From the NCBI RefSeq assembly GCF_003664645.1, contig NZ_RCHC01000020.1, positions 1 to 64,000 on the forward strand: a DNA stretch of 64,000 nucleotides. Reading direction: 5' to 3'. Shown here in pieces: positions 1 to 8,044 of the stretch. The notes under the pieces were generated by a model that was not told the DNA's origin, did no database searches, and saw only the letters and a program-made list of their open reading frames with translations. The position numbers were made by a program, and so were the translations under genes. Position 1 is the first letter of the stretch. The number at the start of each line of letters is the position of its first letter. This stretch comes from Acinetobacter chengduensis. GTDB lineage: Bacteria; Pseudomonadota; Gammaproteobacteria; Pseudomonadales; Moraxellaceae.

Positions 1-1
1 T

Positions 2-232
2 AAAAAGGATCGTGTGGTTGTTAAAAAAGGTTCGAAGAATGGTGAAATTCTTGCAAAACGTGGCTCGATCCAACCCGATTACGCTATGAATGCATATCTG
101 ATTGAGCGCTTTAAATTATTTAGCTTGCAGTGGTTGAAATATGGCAAAGCATGGGTTGAAGAACTGGATAATTCAATGATGTGTAAATTTGTGGAAGTGC
201 AACGTCAAATCAATTTAGCGAAGGTGGCGTGA
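2..232 (+). CDS. Prophage-type hypothetical protein, possibly 5'-truncated by window edge
   Basis: The reading frame is open to the left window edge, so the true start may lie outside; an internal GTG at 14 would give 72 residues. The product is basic at its N-terminus and otherwise has no motif I recognise. It is the first of a run of small, overlapping, same-strand genes ending beside tRNA-Arg, the layout of prophage accessory genes. Its TGA stop (230-232) overlaps the ATG of the next gene, so translation is probably coupled. Function unknown; that it codes is supported mainly by this coupling. Confidence 0.5.
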   Translation, partial: KKDRVVVKKGSKNGEILAKRGSIQPDYAMNAYLIERFKLFSLQWLKYGKAWVEELDNSMMCKFVEVQRQINLAKVA

Positions 233-744
233 TGGATATTCAGAAAGAATATTTAGATTTAAATAATAATTTCAGCTATCACAAAGCATCATCAGCTGAT
301 TGGCGTGGCATTGGGTACATGGAAATCCCTCCTGCTGCTGATATTTATTTTATGGAGTGGTTTTATAGGAAAGTTCGAGATGGTGAATGGCTTGTTTGGA
401 ATAAACATCAAGAATGTTGGAATCCTTGTGATTATGACTTCGAAGAAAATTGTCCAAATATTCACTGGATGCGTGAAGGGGTAAGTTTAAAGCCCCATAG
501 TAACTACTCAACTAGTCAAGCAGTGCCTGAATGGTTTGATTACACAAAACAATCGCCACGCATAGATGGGCGGTATCAAATATTTATTTCAGGTGAACAG
601 TTGGCTGCAGACTATAAACACCCTTTTGGTTTTGCATGCCCAATTGATGGCTGTGCATTCGTTCAAGAATTAATTACTCACTGGGCTGTATTAAATAGTG
701 ATCCAGTTGTTGATGTACAGGAACTAAGTAATGAATCTAAATGA
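232..744 (+). CDS. Hypothetical prophage protein (170 aa)
   Basis: ATG at 232 overlaps the upstream TGA and has AAGGTGG at 222-228 just before it, which is better than the GTG at 229. The protein is acidic and rich in Trp, Tyr and Phe, with several Cys (for example CNPCDYDF-like and ACPIDGC segments), but I recognise no family. No signal peptide or membrane helix is visible. It overlaps the next gene by 14 bases. The high aromatic content and small size fit phage-borne accessory proteins, but that is inference only. Confidence 0.6.
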   Translation: MDIQKEYLDLNNNFSYHKASSADWRGIGYMEIPPAADIYFMEWFYRKVRDGEWLVWNKHQECWNPCDYDFEENCPNIHWMREGVSLKPHSNYSTSQAVPEWFDYTKQSPRIDGRYQIFISGEQLAADYKHPFGFACPIDGCAFVQELITHWAVLNSDPVVDVQELSNESK

Positions 745-1090
745 TCCTAAAATCGTGGTGGCAATTGAAAATGCAGTTTGCAATCAACTTGAGGCTTCAG
801 GTATTACCGCTGATCCGTTCCGCCTAGATGGTGAAAAAATTATTGATGTGATTATGCAACAACTGGAAGGTTTTGTTTTGGTGCCGAGAGAACTAGCAGA
901 AAACATTGCCATTCAATTAGCTGAAAGCGAATTTAAGAAAAGTGAAACGATATTCAATAGTTCTTATCGTGATTACAGCATTGATGCAAAAAACAACTTA
1001 AAGCAAAAATGGATTGAGCAAAAAGCACGTTGCATCGTAGTTGATTATAAAACCCTGATCGGTAAAGCACAGGAGTATGGCCATGACTAG
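731..1090 (+). CDS. Hypothetical prophage protein (119 aa)
   Basis: A predicted helical, soluble protein of 119 residues starting with MNLNDPKIVV. AGGAA lies about eight bases before the ATG. It overlaps the genes on both sides (14 bases upstream; the downstream ATG lies inside its end), so it belongs to one translationally coupled string. A stretch around residues 15-60 contains alternating hydrophobic residues of helical type; no catalytic or DNA-binding motif is evident. Family not recognised. Confidence 0.6.
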   Translation: MNLNDPKIVVAIENAVCNQLEASGITADPFRLDGEKIIDVIMQQLEGFVLVPRELAENIAIQLAESEFKKSETIFNSSYRDYSIDAKNNLKQKWIEQKARCIVVDYKTLIGKAQEYGHD

Positions 1091-1313
1091 AACTGCTAAA
1101 CAAATTGTAGATCAAACTCATAAACTTGCTGAGGCTTTTTATCTACACCTTGGGTATAAACATATTAGATCGTGTCACGGCAATCTTTTTGAATCAACCC
1201 ATCCAACAGAACAAAGTATGTGGCATTTGGCATGTTTGGCGCAAATTGAATTAACAGCTACGGATCCAAACGATGCCTTAAGTGAATTGGATGAGGAGCA
1301 AGGCCATGATTAA
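1083..1313 (+). CDS. Small hypothetical prophage protein (76 aa)
   Basis: Two in-frame ATGs exist, 1077 and 1083. AGGAG at 1071-1075 leaves one base to the first but seven to the second, so 1083 is the likelier start (MTRTAKQ). The 76-residue product has a His/Cys-containing middle (HIRSCHGN, ending around WHLACLAQ) and an acidic tail. No family recognised. Its upstream neighbour ends within it and its own end overlaps the next ATG, as elsewhere in this string. Confidence 0.55.
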   Translation: MTRTAKQIVDQTHKLAEAFYLHLGYKHIRSCHGNLFESTHPTEQSMWHLACLAQIELTATDPNDALSELDEEQGHD

Positions 1314-1665
1314 ACAATTAAAACGTGTAGATCTACCTGAAGACCTTTGCTGGTGGTTTCATCCGGAACTTCACTCTATTGATCCAATGACAACATGTGA
1401 CGAAGAGCGCGGCTACACCACAGAAGAATGGGAGCTGCTTCAAGTAAACGGCAATATTGATATTGTGATTGATACATCGGTTGATCTTGAAGAAATAGAT
1501 CCTAATGCAAATGGTGAGTGGAAAGGCTACACACCCACTCCACCATCACCAGAACATTTTTTAATTGCTGCCTTTGATACTGAGCATTGGGACCAAGCGG
1601 TTCTATGGTGGGCCAAAGAGCGTTTGTCTCTAAGTGTGCAACAAAGTTTAAAGGAGGTGTCATGA
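1306..1665 (+). CDS. Hypothetical prophage protein (119 aa)
   Basis: Start at 1306 follows AGGAG (1294-1298) by seven bases and overlaps the previous stop. The junction closely resembles the one before gene 1083 (AGGAG, then GGCCATGA), suggesting related start regions. The protein is acidic and Trp-rich (CWWFHPEL near residue 14, VLWWAKER near residue 100) with no recognised domain. The stop at 1663-1665 overlaps the ATG of the excisionase-like gene. Function unknown. Confidence 0.6.
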   Translation: MIKQLKRVDLPEDLCWWFHPELHSIDPMTTCDEERGYTTEEWELLQVNGNIDIVIDTSVDLEEIDPNANGEWKGYTPTPPSPEHFLIAAFDTEHWDQAVLWWAKERLSLSVQQSLKEVS

Positions 1666-1928
1666 CAGCAATGGCGAATATGGGTAACTTTATTGTTGCA
1701 CTGCCACCATCAGATATCTGGCTGACTGATGAACAAGCGGCAGAATTTTTAAGTTACGAGAAGGGATATTTCAAAGCATCTATTATCTGCTTAAAAGGAT
1801 TCCCCAAACCAAAATACATTACTGAAACAGTAAAAGGCAGGAGATGGAATTTAAAAAGATTGTCTGATTGGTTAAGTGAAAGGCCTGAAGATTTAAAAAA
1901 AACAGTAGGCAGACCCCGCAAAATATAG
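1662..1928 (+). CDS. Excisionase/AlpA-like DNA-binding protein
   Basis: ATG at 1662 has a near-perfect ribosome site, AAGGAGG at 1651-1657, and overlaps the previous TGA. The 88-residue protein has the pattern of small MerR/AlpA-type winged-helix excisionases: WLTDEQAAEFLS (about residues 20-31), a segment ending GFPKPKYI, a basic wing around KGRRWNLKRLSDWL, and a basic GRPRKI tail. Such proteins bind attachment sites and promote element excision or control prophage genes. It is the last gene before tRNA-Arg. No integrase lies between it and the tRNA, so one would have to lie left of this window. Assignment is by pattern, not search. Confidence 0.6.
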   Translation: MTAMANMGNFIVALPPSDIWLTDEQAAEFLSYEKGYFKASIICLKGFPKPKYITETVKGRRWNLKRLSDWLSERPEDLKKTVGRPRKI

Positions 1929-1938
1929 CGGGGTTTTT
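1914..1938 (+). terminator. Terminator of the prophage gene string
   Basis: CCCCGC (1914-1919) pairs with GCGGGG (1928-1933) and is followed by five T. The stem overlaps the stop codon of the excisionase-like gene. Confidence 0.8.
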
Positions 1939-2009
1939 CTTTAATAAAATATGGATTACGCCATAATTACGCCAAAGTACAATTAAATTATTGATTTTAT
2001 AGGTGGTAA

Positions 2010-2085
2010 TGGTGCGCTCAGCGGGACTCGAACCCACGCCACAGGCTTCGGAGACCTGTACTCTATCCAGTTGAGCTATGAGCGC
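2010..2085 (-). tRNA. tRNA-Arg (anticodon CCG)
   Basis: On the minus strand the acceptor arm GCGCTCA (2085-2079) pairs with TGAGCGC, followed by discriminator A and an encoded CCA (2012-2010). The T arm has a TTCGAGT loop, and the anticodon loop reads CTCCGAA, giving CCG for codon CGG. All four arms fold. The 3' end faces the prophage-like genes on the left, the usual geometry when an element has integrated into a tRNA 3' end and rebuilt it. A TATGAT -10-like box lies just upstream (about 2094-2099). Confidence 0.95.
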
Positions 2086-2263
2086 GCGTGCACATCATAT
2101 CAAAAAATTCTCTAAGGTAAAGCAACTATATATAAGTCTTGCATATTAGTGTCTACGCTTTGTACAAAGTTCTATATTTGCAACTCAGAATTCCATCCCA
2201 TTTACTTGGTTTATTGGGCCAGATCGCTCACAATAACCACATTATTCACCAAGTGAGAACTAC

Positions 2264-3199
2264 ATGACTGATGCACTGACACTCAGGGAACTGTCAAAAA
2301 CTTATAAAAATGGGTTTCAGGCTTTAAAAGGCATTAATTTGACGGTGCCCGAAGGTGAGTTTTATGCCCTACTTGGCCCAAACGGTGCAGGAAAATCAAC
2401 CACGATTAGCATCATCAGTTCTTTGACCAAAAAAACTGCAGGTACAGTTGAAATCTTTGGTCATAACTTGGACACGCATCCATCACATGCAAAACAGCAA
2501 TTGGGCGTTGTTCCACAAGAATTCAACTTTGGACAATTTGAAAAAACTTTTGATATTTTAGTTACTCAAGCAGGTTACTACGGTATTCCAAAGAAAATTG
2601 CAGAAAAGCGTGCAGAAGAATATTTAGAAAAGCTCGGGCTATGGGAAAAACGTGGTACTCAAGCACGCATGCTTTCAGGTGGTATGAAACGTCGCCTCAT
2701 GATTGCACGTGCAATGATGCATGAACCCAAACTATTAATTCTGGATGAACCTACTGCAGGTGTCGATATTGAACTTCGTCGCTCTATGTGGGACTTCTTA
2801 ACAGAAATGAATAATAAAGGTACATCTATCATTCTGACCACGCACTATTTAGAAGAAGCTGAAGTCTTATGTCGACGCATTGCCATTATTGACCGTGGTG
2901 TGATTAAAGAAGATACCAGCATGAAAGGCTTCTTAAGCCAACTAAACGAAGAAACCTTTATCTTCGATTTAGCTACACCAATTCAACCTCTGCAAATCGA
3001 TATTATTGGTGTCCGATTTAATTTAGTCGATCCAATGACCTTAGAAGTGACGATGGATAAATCGCATAACCTTAATGATTTGTTCCAACTTATGCAGGCA
3101 CAAAATATTCAAGTGCGTAGCATGCGCAATAAATCAAACCGTTTAGAAGAGCTCTTTGTAAAAATGGTAGAAAAAAACCTTGAGGGCGCCACACAATGA
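2264..3199 (+). CDS. yadG: ABC exporter ATP-binding protein YadG
   Basis: ATPase subunit of an ABC-2 type exporter, forming a transporter with the permease encoded next. Walker A GPNGAGKST is at residues 38-46, the signature LSGGM at 137-141, Walker B LLILDEP at 157-163, and an H-loop His near 194. The 311-residue length and motifs such as GVVPQEFNF and MLSGGMKRRLMIARA match Escherichia coli YadG throughout. The substrate is not established. The gene overlaps yadH by four bases (ATGA), then queF. The divergent tRNA-Arg shares the upstream region. Confidence 0.92.
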   Translation: MTDALTLRELSKTYKNGFQALKGINLTVPEGEFYALLGPNGAGKSTTISIISSLTKKTAGTVEIFGHNLDTHPSHAKQQLGVVPQEFNFGQFEKTFDILVTQAGYYGIPKKIAEKRAEEYLEKLGLWEKRGTQARMLSGGMKRRLMIARAMMHEPKLLILDEPTAGVDIELRRSMWDFLTEMNNKGTSIILTTHYLEEAEVLCRRIAIIDRGVIKEDTSMKGFLSQLNEETFIFDLATPIQPLQIDIIGVRFNLVDPMTLEVTMDKSHNLNDLFQLMQAQNIQVRSMRNKSNRLEELFVKMVEKNLEGATQ

Positions 3200-3969
3200 A
3201 TTTTTCCCAGCTCCAAGTCGCACTTTATACCCTAGTTTATAAAGAAATCCGCCGCTTTATGCGGATTTGGCCACAGACCTTACTCCCACCCGCAATTACC
3301 ATGAGTCTCTACTTTGTGATTTTTGGTAATTTGGTTGGATCACGTATTGGCACTATGGGTGGCTTTACTTATATGCAGTTTATTGTGCCTGGCCTGATTA
3401 TGATGGCAGTCATTACCAACAGCTATGCCAACGTATCTTCTAGCTTTTTTAGTGCGAAGTTTCAAAAAAGTATTGAAGAGCTCATTATGAGTCCTGTACC
3501 TCTGCACATGATTTTATGTGGCTATGTCATTGGAGGTGTTTGTCGTGGTGTATTAGTCGGTATTATTGTGACTGCAATGAGTCTTTTTTTCACTGACTTA
3601 TATATTACCAATTGGTTTGTGACTATATATACCGTGCTCGTGACCTCTTTATTATTTTCTTTAGGCGGTTTTATTAATGCGGTATATGCAAAATCATTTG
3701 ATGATATTTCGATTATCCCGACTTTTGTACTCACACCACTGACTTATTTAGGTGGCGTATTTTATGCAATTTCTGCACTTAGCCCTTTTTGGCAAAATCT
3801 TTCTTTAATTAACCCTGTGGTATACATGGTCAACGCTTTTCGTTATGGTATTTTGGGCCATAGCGATGTCAATGTTGCAATTTCATTAACTGTTATTACA
3901 GCCTGCTGTGCTGTGCTGTATACCGTAGCTTATCAACTCCTCTCCCGTGGTTCAGGAATGCGTGAATAA
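3196..3969 (+). CDS. yadH: ABC exporter permease YadH
   Basis: ABC-2 family membrane subunit, 257 residues (E. coli YadH is 256), with about six hydrophobic segments and an amphipathic N-terminal stretch (residues 10-25) before the first membrane span. It partners the YadG ATPase and is translationally coupled to it by an ATGA overlap. Its TAA overlaps the queF ATG (TAATG), so the three genes probably form one transcript although queF does unrelated work. The cargo is unknown; family relatives include polysaccharide and drug exporters. Confidence 0.9.
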   Translation: MNFSQLQVALYTLVYKEIRRFMRIWPQTLLPPAITMSLYFVIFGNLVGSRIGTMGGFTYMQFIVPGLIMMAVITNSYANVSSSFFSAKFQKSIEELIMSPVPLHMILCGYVIGGVCRGVLVGIIVTAMSLFFTDLYITNWFVTIYTVLVTSLLFSLGGFINAVYAKSFDDISIIPTFVLTPLTYLGGVFYAISALSPFWQNLSLINPVVYMVNAFRYGILGHSDVNVAISLTVITACCAVLYTVAYQLLSRGSGMRE

Positions 3970-4781
3970 TGACTGTAGAACAATCACTTTTAGGTAAAGA
4001 CACCAATTACCCAACTGAATATCAACCCGATATTCTATTCCCGATCGCCCGTGCAGCTGCACGTGAGACTTATGCACATGTTGAAGGCATTCGGCAAGGT
4101 AAAGATTGGTGGCATGTTTTTGAAATTTCATGGCTCAATGCAATGGGAATCCCACAAGTGGCAATTGGGCGTCTTACATTACCTGCATCATCACCAAACT
4201 TGATCGAATCCAAATCATTAAAGCTTTACTTTAATAGTATGAACTTCACTCGGTTCGACTCTAAAGAAGCCTTTATTGCAACGGTAGAAAAAGATTTATC
4301 TCATGCGGCCGAAGCACCTGTGACGATTAATCTATTTGCAGCTGATGATTTAGCAGTGGCACAACCTGAAGGTATTTGTATTGATAATCTTCAACCAGAT
4401 CGTTTAGAAGAACATCCAGATGCTTCTTTATTACAATTCGATGTAGCCAATCAGCAAGTTGAAGTTCAACTTTATTCACATTTATTAAGAAGTAACTGTC
4501 CAGTCACTGGACAACCGGACTGGGGCACTGTATTTATACGTTATAAGGGTAAAAAGCCTTGTTATAAAAGTATCTTGGCTTATATTATTTCTTACCGTCA
4601 GCACAATGGTTTTCACGAACAATGTGTAGAACAAATGTATGCTGATATATGGCAAAATCTGAAACCAGAACAACTGATGGTTTATGCCACTTATACACGT
4701 CGCGGTGGTTTAGATATTAATCCTTGCCGTGTATCTGACCCAACATGGATGCCTCGCCCAATTCGATTGGCGCGTCAATAA
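3969..4781 (+). CDS. queF: NADPH-dependent 7-cyano-7-deazaguanine reductase QueF
   Basis: Reduces preQ0 to preQ1 in queuosine tRNA modification, using NADPH. At 270 residues this is the long, two-domain (YqcD-type) form. The substrate-binding ESKSLK motif is at residues 80-85, and the catalytic Cys (about 177, in SNCPVTGQPDWG) and Asp (about 184) are present, followed by the HNGFHE motif near 205. The queE and queC partners are about 43 kb away in this window (46866 and 47607); queD was not seen. The start overlaps the yadH stop. Confidence 0.95.
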   Translation: MTVEQSLLGKDTNYPTEYQPDILFPIARAAARETYAHVEGIRQGKDWWHVFEISWLNAMGIPQVAIGRLTLPASSPNLIESKSLKLYFNSMNFTRFDSKEAFIATVEKDLSHAAEAPVTINLFAADDLAVAQPEGICIDNLQPDRLEEHPDASLLQFDVANQQVEVQLYSHLLRSNCPVTGQPDWGTVFIRYKGKKPCYKSILAYIISYRQHNGFHEQCVEQMYADIWQNLKPEQLMVYATYTRRGGLDINPCRVSDPTWMPRPIRLARQ

Positions 4782-4807
4782 AATAAAGAACATTGAGGTT
4801 TAATAAG

Positions 4808-5461
4808 ATGCCATTTTTTGGTTTTATTCCTTCAGCGGAACTTCTTAGCAGTATTCAAGAAGGTCATGCAAAGAAAAATTCAAGCGAAACACTTTATCCC
4901 CTACGTGATAAAACTGCCCTGCTGATTAACGAAGAAATTATTGGGGCGACAATATTAGCCCCTGTACATTTATTTCCAGCCAGTGATAAGCGTGATACTG
5001 CTGAGAAATTGGCTGGCTACGTAAAATCTACGGTGGCTGTACTGCTTAAACAACTGTTAAGCAAAGCCTCAAATGATGTAGTTAAACAATCCATTGAATT
5101 TTCTGAAAGCAGTTTATTTAAAGATTCATCTGGCGCACATCGTGTAGGCTTAAGCCTTGATGCAAGTTTAGTGACTAATCTTAAAAACAGCTTTGCTGAA
5201 ATCAAAAATGGCGCTGACATTAACAAAGCTGCTTTAGCTGAACAATATAAGCAGTTTGCTGAATCAGCTGTACGTCATTTTATGAATGACTTTAATAAAA
5301 CTTTAGATTTGGGCATGATCAAACGCAAAGCTGCGGATATCGGCTCTTCTGCTGTTATTAAAGCCATCCATATCGCCATTGATAAAATCTTCCCCAACCT
5401 GACTAAAGATGAACTCATGGCGCTTGCTGAAGCACATGATGATATGTTTAATCCAAATTAA
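4808..5461 (+). CDS. Conserved protein of unknown function (217 aa)
   Basis: I chose ATG 4808 because GAGG at 4795-4798 sits nine bases upstream; a TTG at 4793 would add five residues. The protein opens with a short hydrophobic stretch (FFGFIPSAELL) and is otherwise a helical soluble-looking sequence rich in Ala and Lys, ending in an acidic tail. I recognise no domain. It follows queF by 26 bases and has its own strong terminator, so it may be the last gene of the yadG-yadH-queF transcript. Confidence 0.75.
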   Translation: MPFFGFIPSAELLSSIQEGHAKKNSSETLYPLRDKTALLINEEIIGATILAPVHLFPASDKRDTAEKLAGYVKSTVAVLLKQLLSKASNDVVKQSIEFSESSLFKDSSGAHRVGLSLDASLVTNLKNSFAEIKNGADINKAALAEQYKQFAESAVRHFMNDFNKTLDLGMIKRKAADIGSSAVIKAIHIAIDKIFPNLTKDELMALAEAHDDMFNPN

Positions 5462-5479
5462 ACATAAACATCTTCAAAA

Positions 5480-5504
5480 AACCTAGCCCTTGCTAGGTTT
5501 TTTT
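5480..5504 (+). terminator. Terminator after the 4808 gene
   Basis: AACCTAGC (5480-5487), four-base loop, GCTAGGTT (5492-5499), then a run of T. Confidence 0.9.
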
Positions 5505-5576
5505 GTATTAATAATCCTACAATTGCTAACTTAAGTCACATCACGTGCTAGCATCCCGCCAACTTCATGTGGGCCG

Positions 5577-6737
5577 ATGATGACGATTATGCCTTTACCA
5601 CCAGATATTCAGCTGAAATTCTTACGCCATTCTCCACGCGATGGGCTCAATATCAAAAATGAATATCATTTTTTCACACGTATTCATCTTGATCCGTGGT
5701 TATGCCTTTATATACTGCTTACTGCATCTCTTGGCTTAATGACCTTATATAGCGCCTCAGGGCAAAATACGTCTATGGTGTTAAAACAAGCCATGAGCTT
5801 TGGCATTGGATTTGCCGTGATGTTTTTTTTGGCACAAATCCCACCTAAAATTTATCAAGCATTATCGCCAATTTTTTATGTTTTTGGTTTGCTGTGCCTA
5901 TTTGCGGTATTTGCATTTGGTGAAGTCCGCCTCGGCGCCAAACGTTGGATTGGCATCCCTGGTTTTGGCAGTGTGCAGCCCAGTGAATTTATGAAAATTG
6001 CTATGCCCATGGCCGCTGCATGGATTTTATCTAGAGCATCCATCCCACCTGCTTTTAGTCGAATTTTTAAGGCATTGGTACTAACTTTGGTTCCTTTTTT
6101 ACTTATTGCCAAGCAACCTGATCTCGGAACCTCCGCTTTAGTGTTGGCTAGCGGTATTTTTATCTTATTTTTAAGTGGCTTATCATGGAAATTAATTGGT
6201 AGTGCAACTGCGCTCATTTCCATTATTATTCCTATGCTTTGGGAATTTTTACTGCATGATTATCAAAAAACCCGAGTCATGACTTTATTTAACCCAGAAG
6301 CAGATGCATTAGGTGCAGGCTGGAACATTATTCAATCTAAAATTGCAATTGGCTCAGGTGGATTCTTTGGAAAAGGCTATTTAAATGGCACACAATCTCA
6401 CCTTCATTTTTTACCCGAAGGTCATACAGATTTTATTATTGCTGCCTTTTCTGAAGAATTTGGAATGATTGGCATTTTGATTTTATTTTCACTTTATTTA
6501 GCCATTATTTTACGAACCTTGCAAATCAGCATGCAATCCTTTCACCAATATGGAAAATTGCTCGCAGGTGGCTTAGGTTTGTCCTTTTTTGTATACATTT
6601 TTGTAAATGCTGGAATGGTTAGCGGTATATTACCTGTAACGGGTATTCCTCTGCCATTTATGAGTTATGGCGGAACTGCAATCATTACCTTGATGGCATC
6701 ATTTGGCATCGTCATGTCAATTTACACCCACAAATAA
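5577..6737 (+). CDS. rodA: Rod-shape peptidoglycan polymerase RodA
   Basis: SEDS-family glycosyltransferase that polymerises lateral-wall peptidoglycan together with a class B penicillin-binding protein (PBP2). It has about ten membrane helices and the family signatures KRWIGIPGFGSVQPSEF (residues about 122-138), the QPDLGT motif, the LPEGHTDFI loop carrying the conserved Glu/His/Asp, and the C-terminal GIPLPFMSYGG. Three in-frame ATGs (5577, 5580, 5589) are possible; no ribosome site decides. mltB and rlpA follow, as in the Pseudomonas pbpA-rodA-mltB-rlpA-dacA cluster, but pbpA is not upstream here. Confidence 0.93.
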   Translation: MMTIMPLPPDIQLKFLRHSPRDGLNIKNEYHFFTRIHLDPWLCLYILLTASLGLMTLYSASGQNTSMVLKQAMSFGIGFAVMFFLAQIPPKIYQALSPIFYVFGLLCLFAVFAFGEVRLGAKRWIGIPGFGSVQPSEFMKIAMPMAAAWILSRASIPPAFSRIFKALVLTLVPFLLIAKQPDLGTSALVLASGIFILFLSGLSWKLIGSATALISIIIPMLWEFLLHDYQKTRVMTLFNPEADALGAGWNIIQSKIAIGSGGFFGKGYLNGTQSHLHFLPEGHTDFIIAAFSEEFGMIGILILFSLYLAIILRTLQISMQSFHQYGKLLAGGLGLSFFVYIFVNAGMVSGILPVTGIPLPFMSYGGTAIITLMASFGIVMSIYTHK

Positions 6738-6759
6738 AATTCGTGGAATTGAGTTTTTT

Positions 6760-7758
6760 ATGCGTACACACTTTTATAACAAACTGAAAAGCATTTTATT
6801 AATTACTGGCGCGTTATCGCTGACCAGCTTCTGCCAAGCCAACGATTTTCAATCCAATCCTGCTTATTTCAGTTTTAAGCAAAAAACCATGCAAACTTAT
6901 GGTTTAACTGCTGAACAAGTCGATTGGGCAATGAATGGTGCTAAAAATTTACCCAATATTATTAATATTATGAATCGCCCTGGTGAAAGCAAACCATGGT
7001 ACGAATACAAAACCAATTTTTTAGCGAATAGTACCATTCAACGTGGTGTACGCTTCAAACAACAATATGCTGACACCCTCAATCGTGCCGAACAACAATT
7101 TGGTGTACCTCAATCTGTCATTTTGGGCATTTTAGGGGTGGAAACAGGTTTTGGCTCAAATAAGGGCTCTTTCATAACCCGTGACGCACTTGCAACACTA
7201 GGTTTTGGCTATGAACGCCGTGCTGCATATTTCCAAGACGAATTAGCAGCCTTAATCGCTTGGTCATACCGCGACGGTATTCCGACCAACTCTGTGGTGG
7301 GTTCATACGCTGGTGCAGTGGGTTACCCACAATTTATGCCAAGCAATGTTGCTAAGCTCGGCGTTGACTACGATGGTAATGGTCATGTTGACCTACGAAA
7401 TTCTGCTGTAGATGCTATCGGATCAATTGCAAATTATCTGGCTCAACATGGCTGGCAGCGAGACCAACCCATCGCCTTCGCTGCACGTTATTCTGGTAAT
7501 AATCCAGATAGCGTAATCTCGAAGGATTTAACACAGCCTGTACCTTATGGTGTGTTAAAGGCTCAAGGGATTAGTCCATTGAATCCTATCGTAAAAATAG
7601 ATGACCTAGATCTTGTGAATGTCATTCAATTGCAAGATAGTTATGGGCCTATTTATTATATTACCTACCCGAATTTTCAAGTCATTACCACCTATAACAA
7701 AAGCCGTATGTATGCGACTGCTTTATGGCTCTTAGGTAACGAAATTACAAGCCAATAA
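6760..7758 (+). CDS. mltB: Lytic murein transglycosylase B (MltB)
   Basis: Periplasmic muramidase that cleaves glycan strands to 1,6-anhydro ends. Starting at ATG 6760 gives a Sec signal (about residues 1-27, ending CQA before NDF). The SLT family 3 domain follows, with the catalytic Glu near residue 128 in GILGVETGFGS and the conserved GAVGYPQFMPSN and DYDGNGHVDL segments. The long-frame start at 6703 overlaps rodA and lacks support. At 332 residues it matches the family. The signal has a Cys at residue 25, but the context is not a convincing lipobox, so it may be soluble. Confidence 0.9.
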   Translation: MRTHFYNKLKSILLITGALSLTSFCQANDFQSNPAYFSFKQKTMQTYGLTAEQVDWAMNGAKNLPNIINIMNRPGESKPWYEYKTNFLANSTIQRGVRFKQQYADTLNRAEQQFGVPQSVILGILGVETGFGSNKGSFITRDALATLGFGYERRAAYFQDELAALIAWSYRDGIPTNSVVGSYAGAVGYPQFMPSNVAKLGVDYDGNGHVDLRNSAVDAIGSIANYLAQHGWQRDQPIAFAARYSGNNPDSVISKDLTQPVPYGVLKAQGISPLNPIVKIDDLDLVNVIQLQDSYGPIYYITYPNFQVITTYNKSRMYATALWLLGNEITSQ

Positions 7759-8044
7759 GGCTTGTAATTTAAAACTGACAAAAAATGTCAACATTTTTTT
7801 TAGCCAATTTGATCACATTTCGCACTTTTTAAATAACTTGTTACATTATTGATTATTTTTTATACAACAAATGTTATTTTTTCGTACAATTTTAAATTAT
7901 TTTAATTAAACACTAGACAGCGGAATCACAGGATGAATATTATCCATTTCGTTAAATGTACTTGCAAAAGTGAAATATCAGACATGTTGGTATGAATTTC
8001 AATCACTTGAATGATTCATGCAAAATGTCCTTGGGAGATAAACA

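Noticed and set aside
1819..2037. Minus-strand 72-residue frame
   Set aside because: Antisense to the excisionase-like gene and running through the tRNA 3' end and terminator; no ribosome site.
5876..6223. Minus-strand 115-residue frame inside rodA
   Set aside because: Antisense shadow of the SEDS coding region; no motif.
7933..7995. Possible 20-codon leader peptide before rlpA
   Set aside because: Weak ribosome site and no regulatory hairpin or codon bias to support it.
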